Assembly (NCBI RefSeq): GCF_000172555.1
Contig: NZ_ABOX02000011.1
Location: 111,789 to 175,788, forward strand
Reading direction: 5' to 3'
Length of the DNA: 64,000 nt
Source: Pedosphaera parvula Ellin514
GTDB lineage: Bacteria > Verrucomicrobiota > Verrucomicrobiia > Limisphaerales > Pedosphaeraceae
Shown: one piece after another, positions 8,253 to 17,584 of the stretch
Layout: each line of letters starts with the position of its first letter
How positions within the stretch are numbered: the stretch's first letter is position 1
Translations under genes and position numbers: made by a program
Notes under the pieces: model-generated
Database searches by the model: none
The model's input: the letters and a program-made list of their open reading frames with translations, nothing else
Told to the model about the DNA's origin: nothing

Positions 8253-9685
8253 CTACACGTCGTAGTAGAGGAAGAATTCGTACGGATGGGGGCGCAGGCG
8301 CAGGGCATCATGCTCCTTGCGCTTGTGGGTGACCCACATTTCCAGGAAGTCCTTCGTGAACACATCCCCCTTGAGCAGGAACTCGTGGTCCTTCTCCAGG
8401 TGATCCAGGGCCTCACCCAGGCTGCCGGGCACATTGGGAACTTTTTTAAGCTCCTCGGGCGGCAGCTCATAGATGTTCTTGTCCAGGGGCTCGCCGGGAT
8501 CAATTTTGTTGAGCACCCCGTCCAAGCCCGCCATGAGCAGGGCCGTGTAGGCCAGGTACGGATTGGCCGCCGGATCCGGCGGGCGATACTCAATGCGCTT
8601 GGCCTTGGGGCTCTCGCTGAAGGTGGGGATGCGGATGGCCGCACTGCGGTTGCGGGCCGAATAAGCCAGGTTCACGGGGGCCTCATAGCCGGGCACCAAA
8701 CGCTTGTAGCTGTTGGTGGTCGGGTTGCAAATGGCGCAGAGCGCCTTGGCGTGCTTGAGAATGCCGCCAATATAGTAGAGGGCCATCTCCGAGAGCCCGG
8801 CGTATTCCTTGCCGGCAAAGAGGGGCTTGCCCTTCTTCCAGAGGGACTGGTGGGTGTGCATCCCGGAGCCATTGTCCCCAAAGAGGGGCTTGGGCATGAA
8901 GGTGACGGTCTTGCCGTGCTTGCGGGCGACGTTCTTGATGATGTACTTGTAGAGCATCATCGTGTCGGCCGTCTTGACCAGCGTGTCAAAGCGGAAGTCA
9001 ATCTCGGCCTGCCCGGCCGTGGCCACTTCATGGTGCTGGCGCTCGACCTTGATGCCCAACTGCTCCATGACCAGGCACATTTCCGTGCGGATGTCCTGCT
9101 GGGTGTCGGTGGGGGCCACGGGGAAGTAGCCCTCCTTGTAGCGGGTCTTGTAGCCCAGGTTGGGCATTTCATCGCGCCCACTGTTCCAGATGGCCTCCTC
9201 GCTATCCACGCTGTAGAAGGTGCCGTTGGCCTTGTGGTCATACTGCACGTTGTCAAAGATGAAGAACTCGGCCTCGGGACCAAAGACGGCCGTGTCGGCC
9301 AGCCCCGTGGAGGCGAGGTACTTTTCCCCCCGCTGGGCAATCCCGCGGGGATCGCGGTTGTAGGCCTCCTTGGTGCCGGTCTCGGCAATCGTGCAGGTCA
9401 GGCTCAGGGTGGACACGGCGCAAAGGGGTCAATGAAGGCCGTGCCCGGGTCCGGCATGGCCAGCATGTCGGAGGCTTCTATGCTCTTCCAGCCCCGGATG
9501 GAGGAGCCGTCAAAGCCAAAGCCCTCGGCAAAGACCTCCTCGGTGAGTTCGGCCACCGGCACGCTGAAGTGCTGCCAGGTGCCGAAGGTATCCACAAACT
9601 TGATGTCTACCATCCGGGCCCCCTGCTTCTTGGCCAGATCGATGACTCCCTTGGGAGTCGCTGCTTTTACGTTTTCGTTTGCCAT
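8253..9685 (-). CDS. glnA: glutamine synthetase type I, frameshifted
   Basis: ATP-dependent amidation of glutamate to glutamine, a cytoplasmic dodecamer in GSI. The N-terminal beta-grasp part ([16 protein letters not shown]) is in one frame (9404-9685). The catalytic part is in another (to 8253), with [23 protein letters not shown] and a C-terminal region containing NIYELPPEE. The Tyr in that last motif matches the adenylylation site of GSI-beta. The frames meet at about 9416-9421, where IDPFA should run into VSTLSLTC. One missing base (or two extra) restores a roughly 477-residue protein, the usual GSI length. Sampled GC is about 60-67%, above neighbouring genes (47-53%). Last gene of the amtB-glnB block. 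Confidence 0.92.
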
Positions 9686-9894
9686 ATTTTGTTATGAGTT
9701 GGTTAGGAAGATCGCGGGCATCCTGCCAACCACTCTGTAGGCTGGAGTGGCGACAAGAGCCGCGAAAATTATATTTGGTTGTTACTGGATATAGGACAAA
9801 AATGCTCCGAGGCGATATTACAGAAGGTATTATACTTCATTTAAAAAATGAACTGGGAACCATTCTGCTCACTGTGCCTGCTCAAATTCGCGTC

Positions 9895-10113
9895 TCACGA
9901 TTTGGCGGCATAATAACGACGCATTCCCCTCACGAACGTGCGGACGAGAATCACGTTGACGAACCATCCAATGGCACGGTGGCCCCAGGCCGCCCGGTCG
10001 GCTGGCCAGCCCATGTTGTATTCCAAAACCATGGTGATGGTTGCCCAAGTGATAAGAACTGCGCAAACCGTCCAGAAAATGGTGTGCGGATAAGATGCTT
10101 TTTGTGCGGTCAT
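9895..10113 (-). CDS. small membrane protein between glnB and glnA
   Basis: A 72-residue product with one clear hydrophobic segment (about residues 13-30, FWTVCAVLITWATITMVL), a conserved-looking middle (NMGWPADRAAWGHRAIGWF) and a basic C-terminus (RGMRRYYAAKS). No family recognised. Its position between glnB and glnA, same strand, suggests a role in ammonium transport or regulation, but this rests on context only. The ATG at 10113 is the only plausible start. Confidence 0.65.
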   Translation of the reverse strand: MTAQKASYPHTIFWTVCAVLITWATITMVLEYNMGWPADRAAWGHRAIGWFVNVILVRTFVRGMRRYYAAKS

Positions 10114-10140
10114 AAGAAAAATTGGTTAGTTCTGTTGGTT

Positions 10141-10169
10141 AAGGTGGCGGAGCTTTTCTCCGCCACCTT
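10141..10169 (-). other. strong intergenic hairpin after glnB
   Basis: A perfect 12-bp stem (10141-10152 with 10158-10169) and a 5-base loop lie between glnB and the small membrane protein gene. On the minus strand no T run follows. It is therefore better read as an mRNA-stabilising or partially terminating hairpin than as a full terminator. Confidence 0.6.
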
Positions 10170-10182
10170 TTGGATTCGGGAA

Positions 10183-10527
<345 letters not shown>

Positions 10528-10585
10528 TTATTTCGTGTGAAGCAGCCCGGCCCGGAAATCCGCAACCGGGCTGCCTCGTTTAAGG

Positions 10586-12409
10586 TTAGTTGCTCACGCG
10601 TGGCGAGGACTTATCGGTCAATTGGTAGTCAGGATAAGCTTCAGCACCCATTTCCGGCATGTCACAGCCGGCGAGTTCGTCTTCACGCTTGGAGCGGATT
10701 GGGATGATCAAGTTGGAAATCTTGAAAAAGACGTAGGCGAAAACACCCACGAATACGATACAGGTAAGAGTTCCAATGGACTGAGCCATCAGTTGTGATC
10801 CGTCGTTCATGGGCGAACCAAACAACTTGCCGAAGAGGCCGCTGACGCCCACATCCGTCCAGCCACCAGCCACGAGCTTGTTGTAATCAGCAATGGAGGC
10901 GGCTCCATCGTTGTTGATAATTTTGACCACGCCGTCCTTGATGAGCTTGTGCACACCACCCCAGCCCTGGCCGTAGCTGCCATTGGCCAGCAACCCAACG
11001 CTGATTACGCCCCAGGCACCGTTCACACCGTGCACGGAAATCGCACCGACCGGATCATCAATCTTCAGTTTGCCTTCGACAAAGAAGACCGCGAAAACGA
11101 CTAGCACCCCGGCAACCGCGCCAATAATGCAGGCGCCAATGGAGTTAACGAATGCACAAGGTGCAGTGATGGCGACCAACCCAGCCAGCATGCCGTTGCA
11201 AAGCATCGAAGGATCGGGTTTGCCGAACTTCATCATCATGACGATGTAAGTGGCGAGCGCTCCAGTGGCCGAGGCCAACATCGTGTTCACCGCCGCGACA
11301 GCAATGCGGTTGTCAGTGCCAGCCAAAGTGGAACCGGGATTGAAGCCGAACCAGCCAAAGGCCAGGATGAATGTGCCCAGGATCACGTATACAATGTTGT
11401 GGCCGGGGATTGGGCGGGGCGTGCCGTCCGGGGCAAACTTGCCCAGGCGCGGCCCGATTACCGCCGCACCTGCGAGGGCAATGACACCACCACACAAATG
11501 CACCACCGATGAGCCGGCGAAGTCGACGTGACCGTGGCCCAGTCCGAAATTCATGCCGAGTTGGGCCAGCCAGCCGCCACCCCAGACCCAGTTGCCGAAG
11601 AAGGCGTAAGGAAGCGCGCCCACCCAGAAACCGTAGATCATGAAGTTACTGAATCTCCAACGTTCCGCCATGGCACCAGTGGGAATCGTGGCAGTGGTAT
11701 CCATGAACACCATCTGGAACAGGAATAAGGTGAAGATGGCAGTATCAAATACGCCCGACCCAAGGAAGAATCCTTTCCCACCCATGATACCGCCAAGGTG
11801 AGGAATGGAGATTTCCTTGTCGAGAAGCATCAAGCCTTGCCCCAAACTCGGCTGCCAGCCAATAGCCACCGGCCCGGCAGCATAGCCGCCGAACATGATG
11901 GCAAAGCCGCAGACATAGAAACCAAGCATGCCCAGCACATAAATCATGAAGTTCATCGTCATAACGTGCGCGGCATTCTTGGCTCGGCACAGGCCGGTTT
12001 CCACCAAGGCAAAGCCAGCCTGCATGAACATCACCAGAAAGCCGGTAACCAAGGTCCATACGACGTTAATGGAAACCTTGTTGTGGGCCACGTTTTGGAT
12101 CAGCTCATCATTGCTCGGTTTTGCATACAGAGAAGCGGGCGCATTGGTCATCGCCAGATTCTCAATGGTCTTGGCCGGCACGGGCCAGGTCAGGTCCTGT
12201 TCATTGCCGGCATTGGCACCGCCCGAAGCGATGGAATCCGGCTGTTGTGGTGCTGGTGCAGGCGCTGCAGCGGCAGCCGCATTGGTGGTAGCTGAAGTTG
12301 CGGCCGTAGCGGCGCTTGCAACAGCATTGCTTGCACCGGTTGCTGGCTCATCGGCCGCCTGGACAAGAAAAGGCGCGGCGGCAATAACAGCCAGCAATGA
12401 CCATTTCAT
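10586..12409 (-). CDS. amtB: ammonium transporter
   Basis: Inner-membrane channel for ammonium/ammonia. The chosen ATG at 12409 gives a good signal peptide (MKWSLLAVIAAAPFLVQAA). The open frame extends to 12670, but that extra part is polar and unlike a leader. The product is 607 residues. After the signal comes an Ala/Thr/Pro-rich extension of about 50 residues, then the Amt domain with AGFALVETGLCRAKN and the two pore histidine motifs (VVHLCGGVIAL and VHGVNGAWGV). The C-terminal tail contains REDELAGCDMPEMG, equivalent to the conserved Amt tail that contacts P-II. First gene of the nitrogen block. Confidence 0.95.
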   Translation of the reverse strand: MKWSLLAVIAAAPFLVQAADEPATGASNAVASAATAATSATTNAAAAAAPAPAPQQPDSIASGGANAGNEQDLTWPVPAKTIENLAMTNAPASLYAKPSNDELIQNVAHNKVSINVVWTLVTGFLVMFMQAGFALVETGLCRAKNAAHVMTMNFMIYVLGMLGFYVCGFAIMFGGYAAGPVAIGWQPSLGQGLMLLDKEISIPHLGGIMGGKGFFLGSGVFDTAIFTLFLFQMVFMDTTATIPTGAMAERWRFSNFMIYGFWVGALPYAFFGNWVWGGGWLAQLGMNFGLGHGHVDFAGSSVVHLCGGVIALAGAAVIGPRLGKFAPDGTPRPIPGHNIVYVILGTFILAFGWFGFNPGSTLAGTDNRIAVAAVNTMLASATGALATYIVMMMKFGKPDPSMLCNGMLAGLVAITAPCAFVNSIGACIIGAVAGVLVVFAVFFVEGKLKIDDPVGAISVHGVNGAWGVISVGLLANGSYGQGWGGVHKLIKDGVVKIINNDGAASIADYNKLVAGGWTDVGVSGLFGKLFGSPMNDGSQLMAQSIGTLTCIVFVGVFAYVFFKISNLIIPIRSKREDELAGCDMPEMGAEAYPDYQLTDKSSPRVSN

Positions 12410-13019
12410 CGTTGCACACCGGATACGACCAAGCGCTGTCGACCTGCTTTTTAGAGCCGGGCCACCCTGCTCCGCCAAAGCGTCTGGCTTTAGTCTTGGC
12501 ATCCTGATTTCTAGGTTCCCTTCGGGATTTTTCATAGTTTGGTTAACGAATATTTCACTGCATTTAGGTTGGTTTATTAAGTAGGTTGGCGCGGGAAGAA
12601 ATTTTAACATTGTTAAATGAGGGACATGTTCGGAAATATTCTTTTTGTTCGTGTCACACCTCCATAGCACTCACAATGCCACCCGTTGTTTTACAACTGC
12701 ACGACTGCATTAAAGCCCTTTATTCACAAGGGTTTTGTGCGTAGTTTTTTTTCGTCCAGATTCATTTCACCGAGCTGCTTCTATGACGAATTGACCACAC
12801 TGCATCCTTTTAACCACATTAAAATCTTATTAAAATTTAATTTATTTTAAGCGTGTTTAGCCTCCACAAACTCGCCGTGATACTTGACACCGCAATCTGG
12901 AATCTATCGAATGTTCTGAAACAAATAGCCTTGCTGAGCAGAATGCTGTTCCCATTTAGAAACGTCTGCGTGATGACTCCCAGCGGTCTGTCAGTACTCG
13001 CGAACGCTTTGAATACCCC
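12410..13019. other. intergenic region between amtB and the antiporter gene
   Basis: About 600 bp, AT-rich around 12760-12850, containing divergent upstream regions for amtB (minus) and the NhaD-like gene (plus). I looked for a sigma-54 (GG/GC) promoter on the minus strand and found none. A weak hairpin AGCCCTT...AAGGGTT lies at about 12713-12734. Short frames in it have no coding character. Confidence 0.4.
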
Positions 13020-13040
13020 GGAGGCATGTAAAATGCTTCC
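13020..13040 (+). promoter_or_regulatory. hairpin overlapping a GGAGG site upstream of the antiporter start
   Basis: GGAGGCAT (13020-13027) pairs with ATGCTTCC (13033-13040), including one G-T pair, around a 5-base loop. It hides the only purine-rich Shine-Dalgarno-like sequence before the ATG at 13049. This could control translation. I could not match it to a known riboswitch consensus. Confidence 0.4.
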
Positions 13041-13048
13041 CGCCAAAC

Positions 13049-14314
13049 ATGGAAAATGCAATCGTCCCACATCCACTGGCCATGCTGCCATTCAGTCTCC
13101 TTTTGGCTGCCATTGCGCTGGCCCCCCTGTTCTTTGCCGATTGGTGGGGAAAGCACTATCCAAAAATCTGCCTTATCCTCGCTTCAATAGTAGTGGTCTA
13201 CTACTGTGTTGGACTTAATGCGTCCTCGAGTGTTTTACACACAGCCAGGGAATACATAAGCTTCATTGCTCTCGTAGGTTCACTATTTGTTGTTTCCGGC
13301 GGCATTCACATTGGAGTAAAGGGAGAGTCGACACCACTGGCGAACGTTCTGTTTTTATTAGTTGGTGCATTGCTGGCAAATGTCCTCGGAACAACGGGCG
13401 CTTCGATGCTTTTGATCCGACCATGGATTCGGATGAATAAGTACCGGATTACGACTCATCACATCACCTTTTTTATTTTCATCATTTCAAATGTGGGTGG
13501 TTGTCTGACCCCCGTGGGAGATCCACCGCTCTTCCTCGGTTACCTCAGTGGAGTGCCATTCTGGTGGGTGATGCTACAAGGCTGGCCGATCTGGCTGACC
13601 GGAGTCGGCATTCTTTTGGTGATGTTTTACTTTGTTGATTCCCACAACTATCATCGCGCACCCAAGCCCGTCCGTGAGCATCTCACCGGGCATGAAAAGT
13701 GGACTATCACCGGCACCACCAACCTGCTCTTCCTCGCCATAATTTTCGCAGCCGTATTCGTGAGCCGCCCATTTCTGTTGCGTGAGATGCTGATGGTCGC
13801 CGCCGCGACTGCCTCCTATTTCATCACCCGAAAGGAGGTTCACGAAGCGAATCATTTCAACTTAAATCCAGTCAAGGAGGTCGCGATCCTTTTCATTGCC
13901 ATTTTCGCCACCATGCTGCCAGCGCTGGATTGGTTGGCGGCAAATGCCTCAAAAATCTGTGGCGCCGCACCTGCCACATTCTATTTTGGCAGTGGAACTC
14001 TTTCCAGCGTCCTCGACAACGCACCGACTTATTTAAGTTTTCTAAATGCACTGTTTGGAGTCACCGGAACCCATGATGTTCATCTCTTGCTTGCTCAAAG
14101 CCCAAAAGTAATTCTAGCCATCAGTATCGGCTCGGTCTTCTTCGGAGCCAACACCTACATTGGCAATGGCCCGAACTTCATGGTCAAAGCCATTGCCGAT
14201 CAACAACACGTGCACACCCCAACATTCGGGGGCTATATCCTGCGGCACACAATTCCCTTCATGTTGCCAATGATTTTGATTGTTTGGTTCATCTTCTTTC
14301 GCCATGCCAATTGA
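13049..14314 (+). CDS. NhaD-like sodium/proton antiporter (ion transporter superfamily)
   Basis: A polytopic inner-membrane protein of 421 residues with about 11 hydrophobic segments. NVLGTTGASMLLIRPWI and SNVGGCLTPVGDPPLFLG match the conserved half-site motif of NhaD/ArsB-type transporters. The second half repeats it as SSVLDNAPTYLSFLNALFG and GANTYIGNGPNFMVKAI. Na+/H+ exchange is the likely activity; a related anion substrate cannot be excluded. The next gene, an MgtE-like transporter, is 171 bp downstream and could be co-transcribed. Confidence 0.85.
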   Translation: MENAIVPHPLAMLPFSLLLAAIALAPLFFADWWGKHYPKICLILASIVVVYYCVGLNASSSVLHTAREYISFIALVGSLFVVSGGIHIGVKGESTPLANVLFLLVGALLANVLGTTGASMLLIRPWIRMNKYRITTHHITFFIFIISNVGGCLTPVGDPPLFLGYLSGVPFWWVMLQGWPIWLTGVGILLVMFYFVDSHNYHRAPKPVREHLTGHEKWTITGTTNLLFLAIIFAAVFVSRPFLLREMLMVAAATASYFITRKEVHEANHFNLNPVKEVAILFIAIFATMLPALDWLAANASKICGAAPATFYFGSGTLSSVLDNAPTYLSFLNALFGVTGTHDVHLLLAQSPKVILAISIGSVFFGANTYIGNGPNFMVKAIADQQHVHTPTFGGYILRHTIPFMLPMILIVWFIFFRHAN

Positions 14315-14485
14315 ACATTTGGCGGGTGTTGTATAAGGTTCCAATTGCCACGAGCAGACACCTTGAACCTTAATAGGGGCAGCAGATAATTACTCTCAAG
14401 GCTGAACGAAGGCATTTAAGGATCAATGCCTGGCAATGGAGGTTTTGAAAGGTTCGGGTCCTGTGCGACAATAGGATTGAAGTGT

Positions 14486-15487
14486 ATGACCCGGGAAGAA
14501 GCACATTTGGAAGAGCCGATCCTGCTGCACGTGCGCAGGGATTTCCCATTGCTCAAGCAGCAACAAACTATTCAGGCTGCATTGGACACAATCCGTCAGG
14601 AAGGCATAGGAGAAAAAATCATTTATTTTTATGTGGTCGACGAGCACGGGCGCTTGCAGGGTGTACTGCCAACCCGGCGGCTTTTAACCTCCCCTGCGGA
14701 GAAAAGGATTTCGGACTTGATGATAACCCGCATTATTGCCATTCCATCCACCGCAACTCTGTTGGAGGCGTGCGAATTGTTTGCGCTGCATAAATTCCTC
14801 GCATTTCCCGTGGTGGATGCAGAACGTCACGTGGTGGGGATGGTGGATATTAATTTGTTTACCGAGGAGGTGCTGGACATGCCGGAACCGAAGGAAGGCG
14901 ACGATTTATTCGAAGCGTTGGGTTTTCACATTTGGGAAATTCGAGGCGCCTCACCATTCAAGGCTTATCGTTTTCGATTCCCCTGGCTGCTCACCACCAT
15001 TGCGAGTGGCACTGTTTGCGCCCTGATCGCGGGTGCCTACGAAGCGACTTTGGCTCAAAGCCTGATCCTGGCTTTTTTTCTGACGCTGGTTTTGGGTTTG
15101 GGTGAAAGCGTCAGCATCCAATCCATGAGCTTGACCATCCAGGCTTTACGGGTGACACAACCAACATTGCGATGGTATTTGAAAACGTTAAAACGCGAAT
15201 TCCAGACCGCGCTGATGATTGGCCTGAGTTGCGGACTGGTGGTGGGATTGATTGTTTGGATTTGGAGGAGAGACGCAATGGCCAGCCTTGCGATTGGAAC
15301 CAGCATTCTTCTATCCCTGTTTATGGCAAGCTTGCTCGGCCTAAGCGTTCCATCCCTGCTCCATGCTTGCAAATTAGATCCCAAGATCGCAGCCGGGCCA
15401 ATCACACTTGCGATTACCGACATGCTTACGCTGCTGTTTTATTTCAGCCTGGGAACGTGGCTTTTATTGAAACCACTCACTCACTAG
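14486..15487 (+). CDS. MgtE-like divalent cation transporter without the N domain
   Basis: A 333-residue protein. It has a CBS domain pair (about residues 25-140: IIYFYVVDEHGRLQGVLP and LAFPVVDAERHVVGMVD), a short linker, then five transmembrane helices of the MgtE type. The last helix contains GPITLAITDMLTLLFYF, whose Asp aligns with the Mg-binding Asp of MgtE channels. The usual MgtE_N superhelical domain is missing; family members are about 450 residues. The ATG at 14486 is preferred, while an upstream in-frame ATG at 14426 would add 20 polar residues. Magnesium or cobalt transport is inferred from the family. Confidence 0.85.
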   Translation: MTREEAHLEEPILLHVRRDFPLLKQQQTIQAALDTIRQEGIGEKIIYFYVVDEHGRLQGVLPTRRLLTSPAEKRISDLMITRIIAIPSTATLLEACELFALHKFLAFPVVDAERHVVGMVDINLFTEEVLDMPEPKEGDDLFEALGFHIWEIRGASPFKAYRFRFPWLLTTIASGTVCALIAGAYEATLAQSLILAFFLTLVLGLGESVSIQSMSLTIQALRVTQPTLRWYLKTLKREFQTALMIGLSCGLVVGLIVWIWRRDAMASLAIGTSILLSLFMASLLGLSVPSLLHACKLDPKIAAGPITLAITDMLTLLFYFSLGTWLLLKPLTH

Positions 15488-15503
15488 CAACGGCGTAAAC
15501 AGT

Positions 15504-17366
15504 TTAACCATGAATCACCAACTGAATGTTGGGGGGCAGATTGTTGGCAACCTCCGTTACGACGTTGCCCTTCAGGAGCATTGCCAGGGTCTGACGATGT
15601 GGCGCACCTAAAATCAGCAAATCGATTCCCAGTGTCGCTGACAAATCCAAAATGGACATCGAAGGGTTGTCGCTGACGGTATATACGGGAACCACCTGCA
15701 CTCCGAGTTCGCGGCCCAACTCAAGCATCCCGTACATAATTTCAGCGGCACGCCGATCCTCCTGCCAACGGGGGCGTTCGGTAGTACCAACCGGACCAGG
15801 AAGATTGACTGCCAGCTCCTTGACATAGAGAACGTACAATGGCCCCTGCCTCAACTTCGATTCCTCCAGCGCGAATCGGAGTACCGGAGTAATCCCACGC
15901 GCAGCCACCATGACGGATTGTCCGGAAGAACTAAAATTCAGACGGATATTTTCCCATCTTTCTGGCACTACGGCCGCAGCCAGTTCCTTCTTCACCGTGA
16001 GGGTTTCCAAGCCTGCTCGTTTCATTGAATACGCCCGCAACGCAAAGCCGATGCCTACAACACAAACCGCGAAAAACAATGCTGCCGGCTTGGTTTTTGC
16101 AATAGTGATTTCAATGGCGAACAACATCAGGAACGTGATCCCCATGATGGCACGCTCGTACCAACTGAGCCCAAGCTTTTTATTGTACCAGCAGGAACCC
16201 AGGTTTACAGCAATGGCTCCCACTACTCCGATGGCATACATATCGGCCAGGGAATCCAAATCCTCTGTGAAAAGTGTCAACACGAGTGGCAGTCCAACCG
16301 CAATGAACAAAGGTGCCCACGGAACTCCATGCGAATTTAATTTGGTGAAGGACTTCGGCATTTCGCCATCACGGGCGAGCATGTAAATGAGCCCAATCAT
16401 GGCGCTGACGGCAGTATTGACAGCGCTCAAGAGCAGCAGTCCCACCACAATGCCGATGAGAAGTCCCACTTTATGGCCGATAAAGGCACCGCTCCAGCCG
16501 AAGAGCCCGCCTCCATATTGATTCCAGGTCAGTTCACCGTAATGCTCACCGAGAAAATTGAGCATGACTTCGTAATTCTTCTTAATTTCAGGAGTGTAGC
16601 TTGGTGGTATGGAAAGCATCGCCCATCCAAGGAGAGCTGTTCCACATACTACTTCGATTGCGACTGGAAGAATCGCCTTGCGTGCTGTTTTAGCCACAAT
16701 CGGCACCTCATGACTTGATCCCTCATCCAACTTCAAGACGCCGGTTAAGTTTGCAATTGCTTCCACACCGCTAAGAGCAAGGATTACACCAACGAAAGCG
16801 ACCCAGTTGGCTTTGGTTACCAGTCTCGCTCCATGATCCATGAATTGAAAGGTCAGATGCGGAAGGGCCAGCAGAATGATCAGCACCACCACAAAAACCA
16901 TCGGAATGGCCAGGGAAACAGCCAGGCTGCCGCTGTGCTTGGGACCAAAATAATTGAGAAATCCGATGAGAACGATAACACCCAAAGTCGAGATCTTTAC
17001 ATATTGCGGCGGCACATGCAGGTAGCGCATGGCATCCCATCCACTTAACGCCGCCGTCACTATGAAGTCTGCCAGCAGCAGCAGGGAACCTAACACCGCC
17101 AGCACTCTGCTCTGGTCACGCGCCGCCGAATAAACTCCCCCGCCATCCGGGAAGTGCTTGCAAACTACAATGTAATTATAGCCCACCAAACCTGTGAACA
17201 GACAAACTGCCAGGATGATTGGAAAGGACGAAAACTGAACAGTTAGAAAAGCCAGGCCGATAACGTAGGCCTTGCTGGTGCCCCAGTCACCGTAGAGAAA
17301 GGACGCGGCTCGAGCCCAACCGACGTTGCGGGGACGATGAACACCGGGCGCACTCATCAGTGACAA
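15504..17366 (-). CDS. APC-family amino acid permease with C-terminal universal stress domain
   Basis: A 620-residue inner-membrane protein. The N-terminal ~450 residues form about 12 TM helices of the amino acid-polyamine-organocation type (GDWGTSKAYVIG, FPDGGGVYSAARDQS, LSGVEAIANLTGV). The C-terminal ~150 residues are soluble, with USP-like beta-alpha units ending DLLILGAPHRQTLAMLLKG and VVTEVANNLPPNIQLVIHG. Substrate unknown. Its stop is 16 bp from the convergent MgtE-like gene. MSLM or the nearby MSAP may be the start. Confidence 0.88.
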   Translation of the reverse strand: MSLMSAPGVHRPRNVGWARAASFLYGDWGTSKAYVIGLAFLTVQFSSFPIILAVCLFTGLVGYNYIVVCKHFPDGGGVYSAARDQSRVLAVLGSLLLLADFIVTAALSGWDAMRYLHVPPQYVKISTLGVIVLIGFLNYFGPKHSGSLAVSLAIPMVFVVVLIILLALPHLTFQFMDHGARLVTKANWVAFVGVILALSGVEAIANLTGVLKLDEGSSHEVPIVAKTARKAILPVAIEVVCGTALLGWAMLSIPPSYTPEIKKNYEVMLNFLGEHYGELTWNQYGGGLFGWSGAFIGHKVGLLIGIVVGLLLLSAVNTAVSAMIGLIYMLARDGEMPKSFTKLNSHGVPWAPLFIAVGLPLVLTLFTEDLDSLADMYAIGVVGAIAVNLGSCWYNKKLGLSWYERAIMGITFLMLFAIEITIAKTKPAALFFAVCVVGIGFALRAYSMKRAGLETLTVKKELAAAVVPERWENIRLNFSSSGQSVMVAARGITPVLRFALEESKLRQGPLYVLYVKELAVNLPGPVGTTERPRWQEDRRAAEIMYGMLELGRELGVQVVPVYTVSDNPSMSILDLSATLGIDLLILGAPHRQTLAMLLKGNVVTEVANNLPPNIQLVIHG

Positions 17367-17584
17367 CCCCGTAGTAGGTTAGGGGCGATAAAAGCACGAA
17401 ACAACATTTTGGCCGTAGATAGTTGCGGAAAAACTTATGCCACGTCAATTCATTCCGAAAATACCTGCATTGCGATAACTTCAATATCGAATACTTTCAT
17501 TTACAATTCCCCCCTGCCGACTATTATCAGCGATGGTTCCGTCGAGGAACCTAAATTGCGCCCAGGAACGATGTGCTAAACTCG

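Noticed and set aside
8133..9740. A 535-residue open frame antisense to glnA.
   Set aside because: It is the mirror of the GC-rich glnA coding region, has no domain pattern and runs through both glnA frames. glnA is strongly supported by sequence.
12410..12670. Longer amtB start reaching 12670.
   Set aside because: The extra residues are polar and unlike a leader, whereas the ATG at 12409 gives a typical signal peptide.
12600..12840. A sigma-54 promoter for amtB.
   Set aside because: I searched the minus strand for TGGCAC-N5-TTGC-like spacing and found no match.
14426..14485. The upstream in-frame ATG as start of the MgtE-like gene.
   Set aside because: It adds polar residues that do not look like part of a CBS domain. 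ATG 14486 fits better, though this is not proven.
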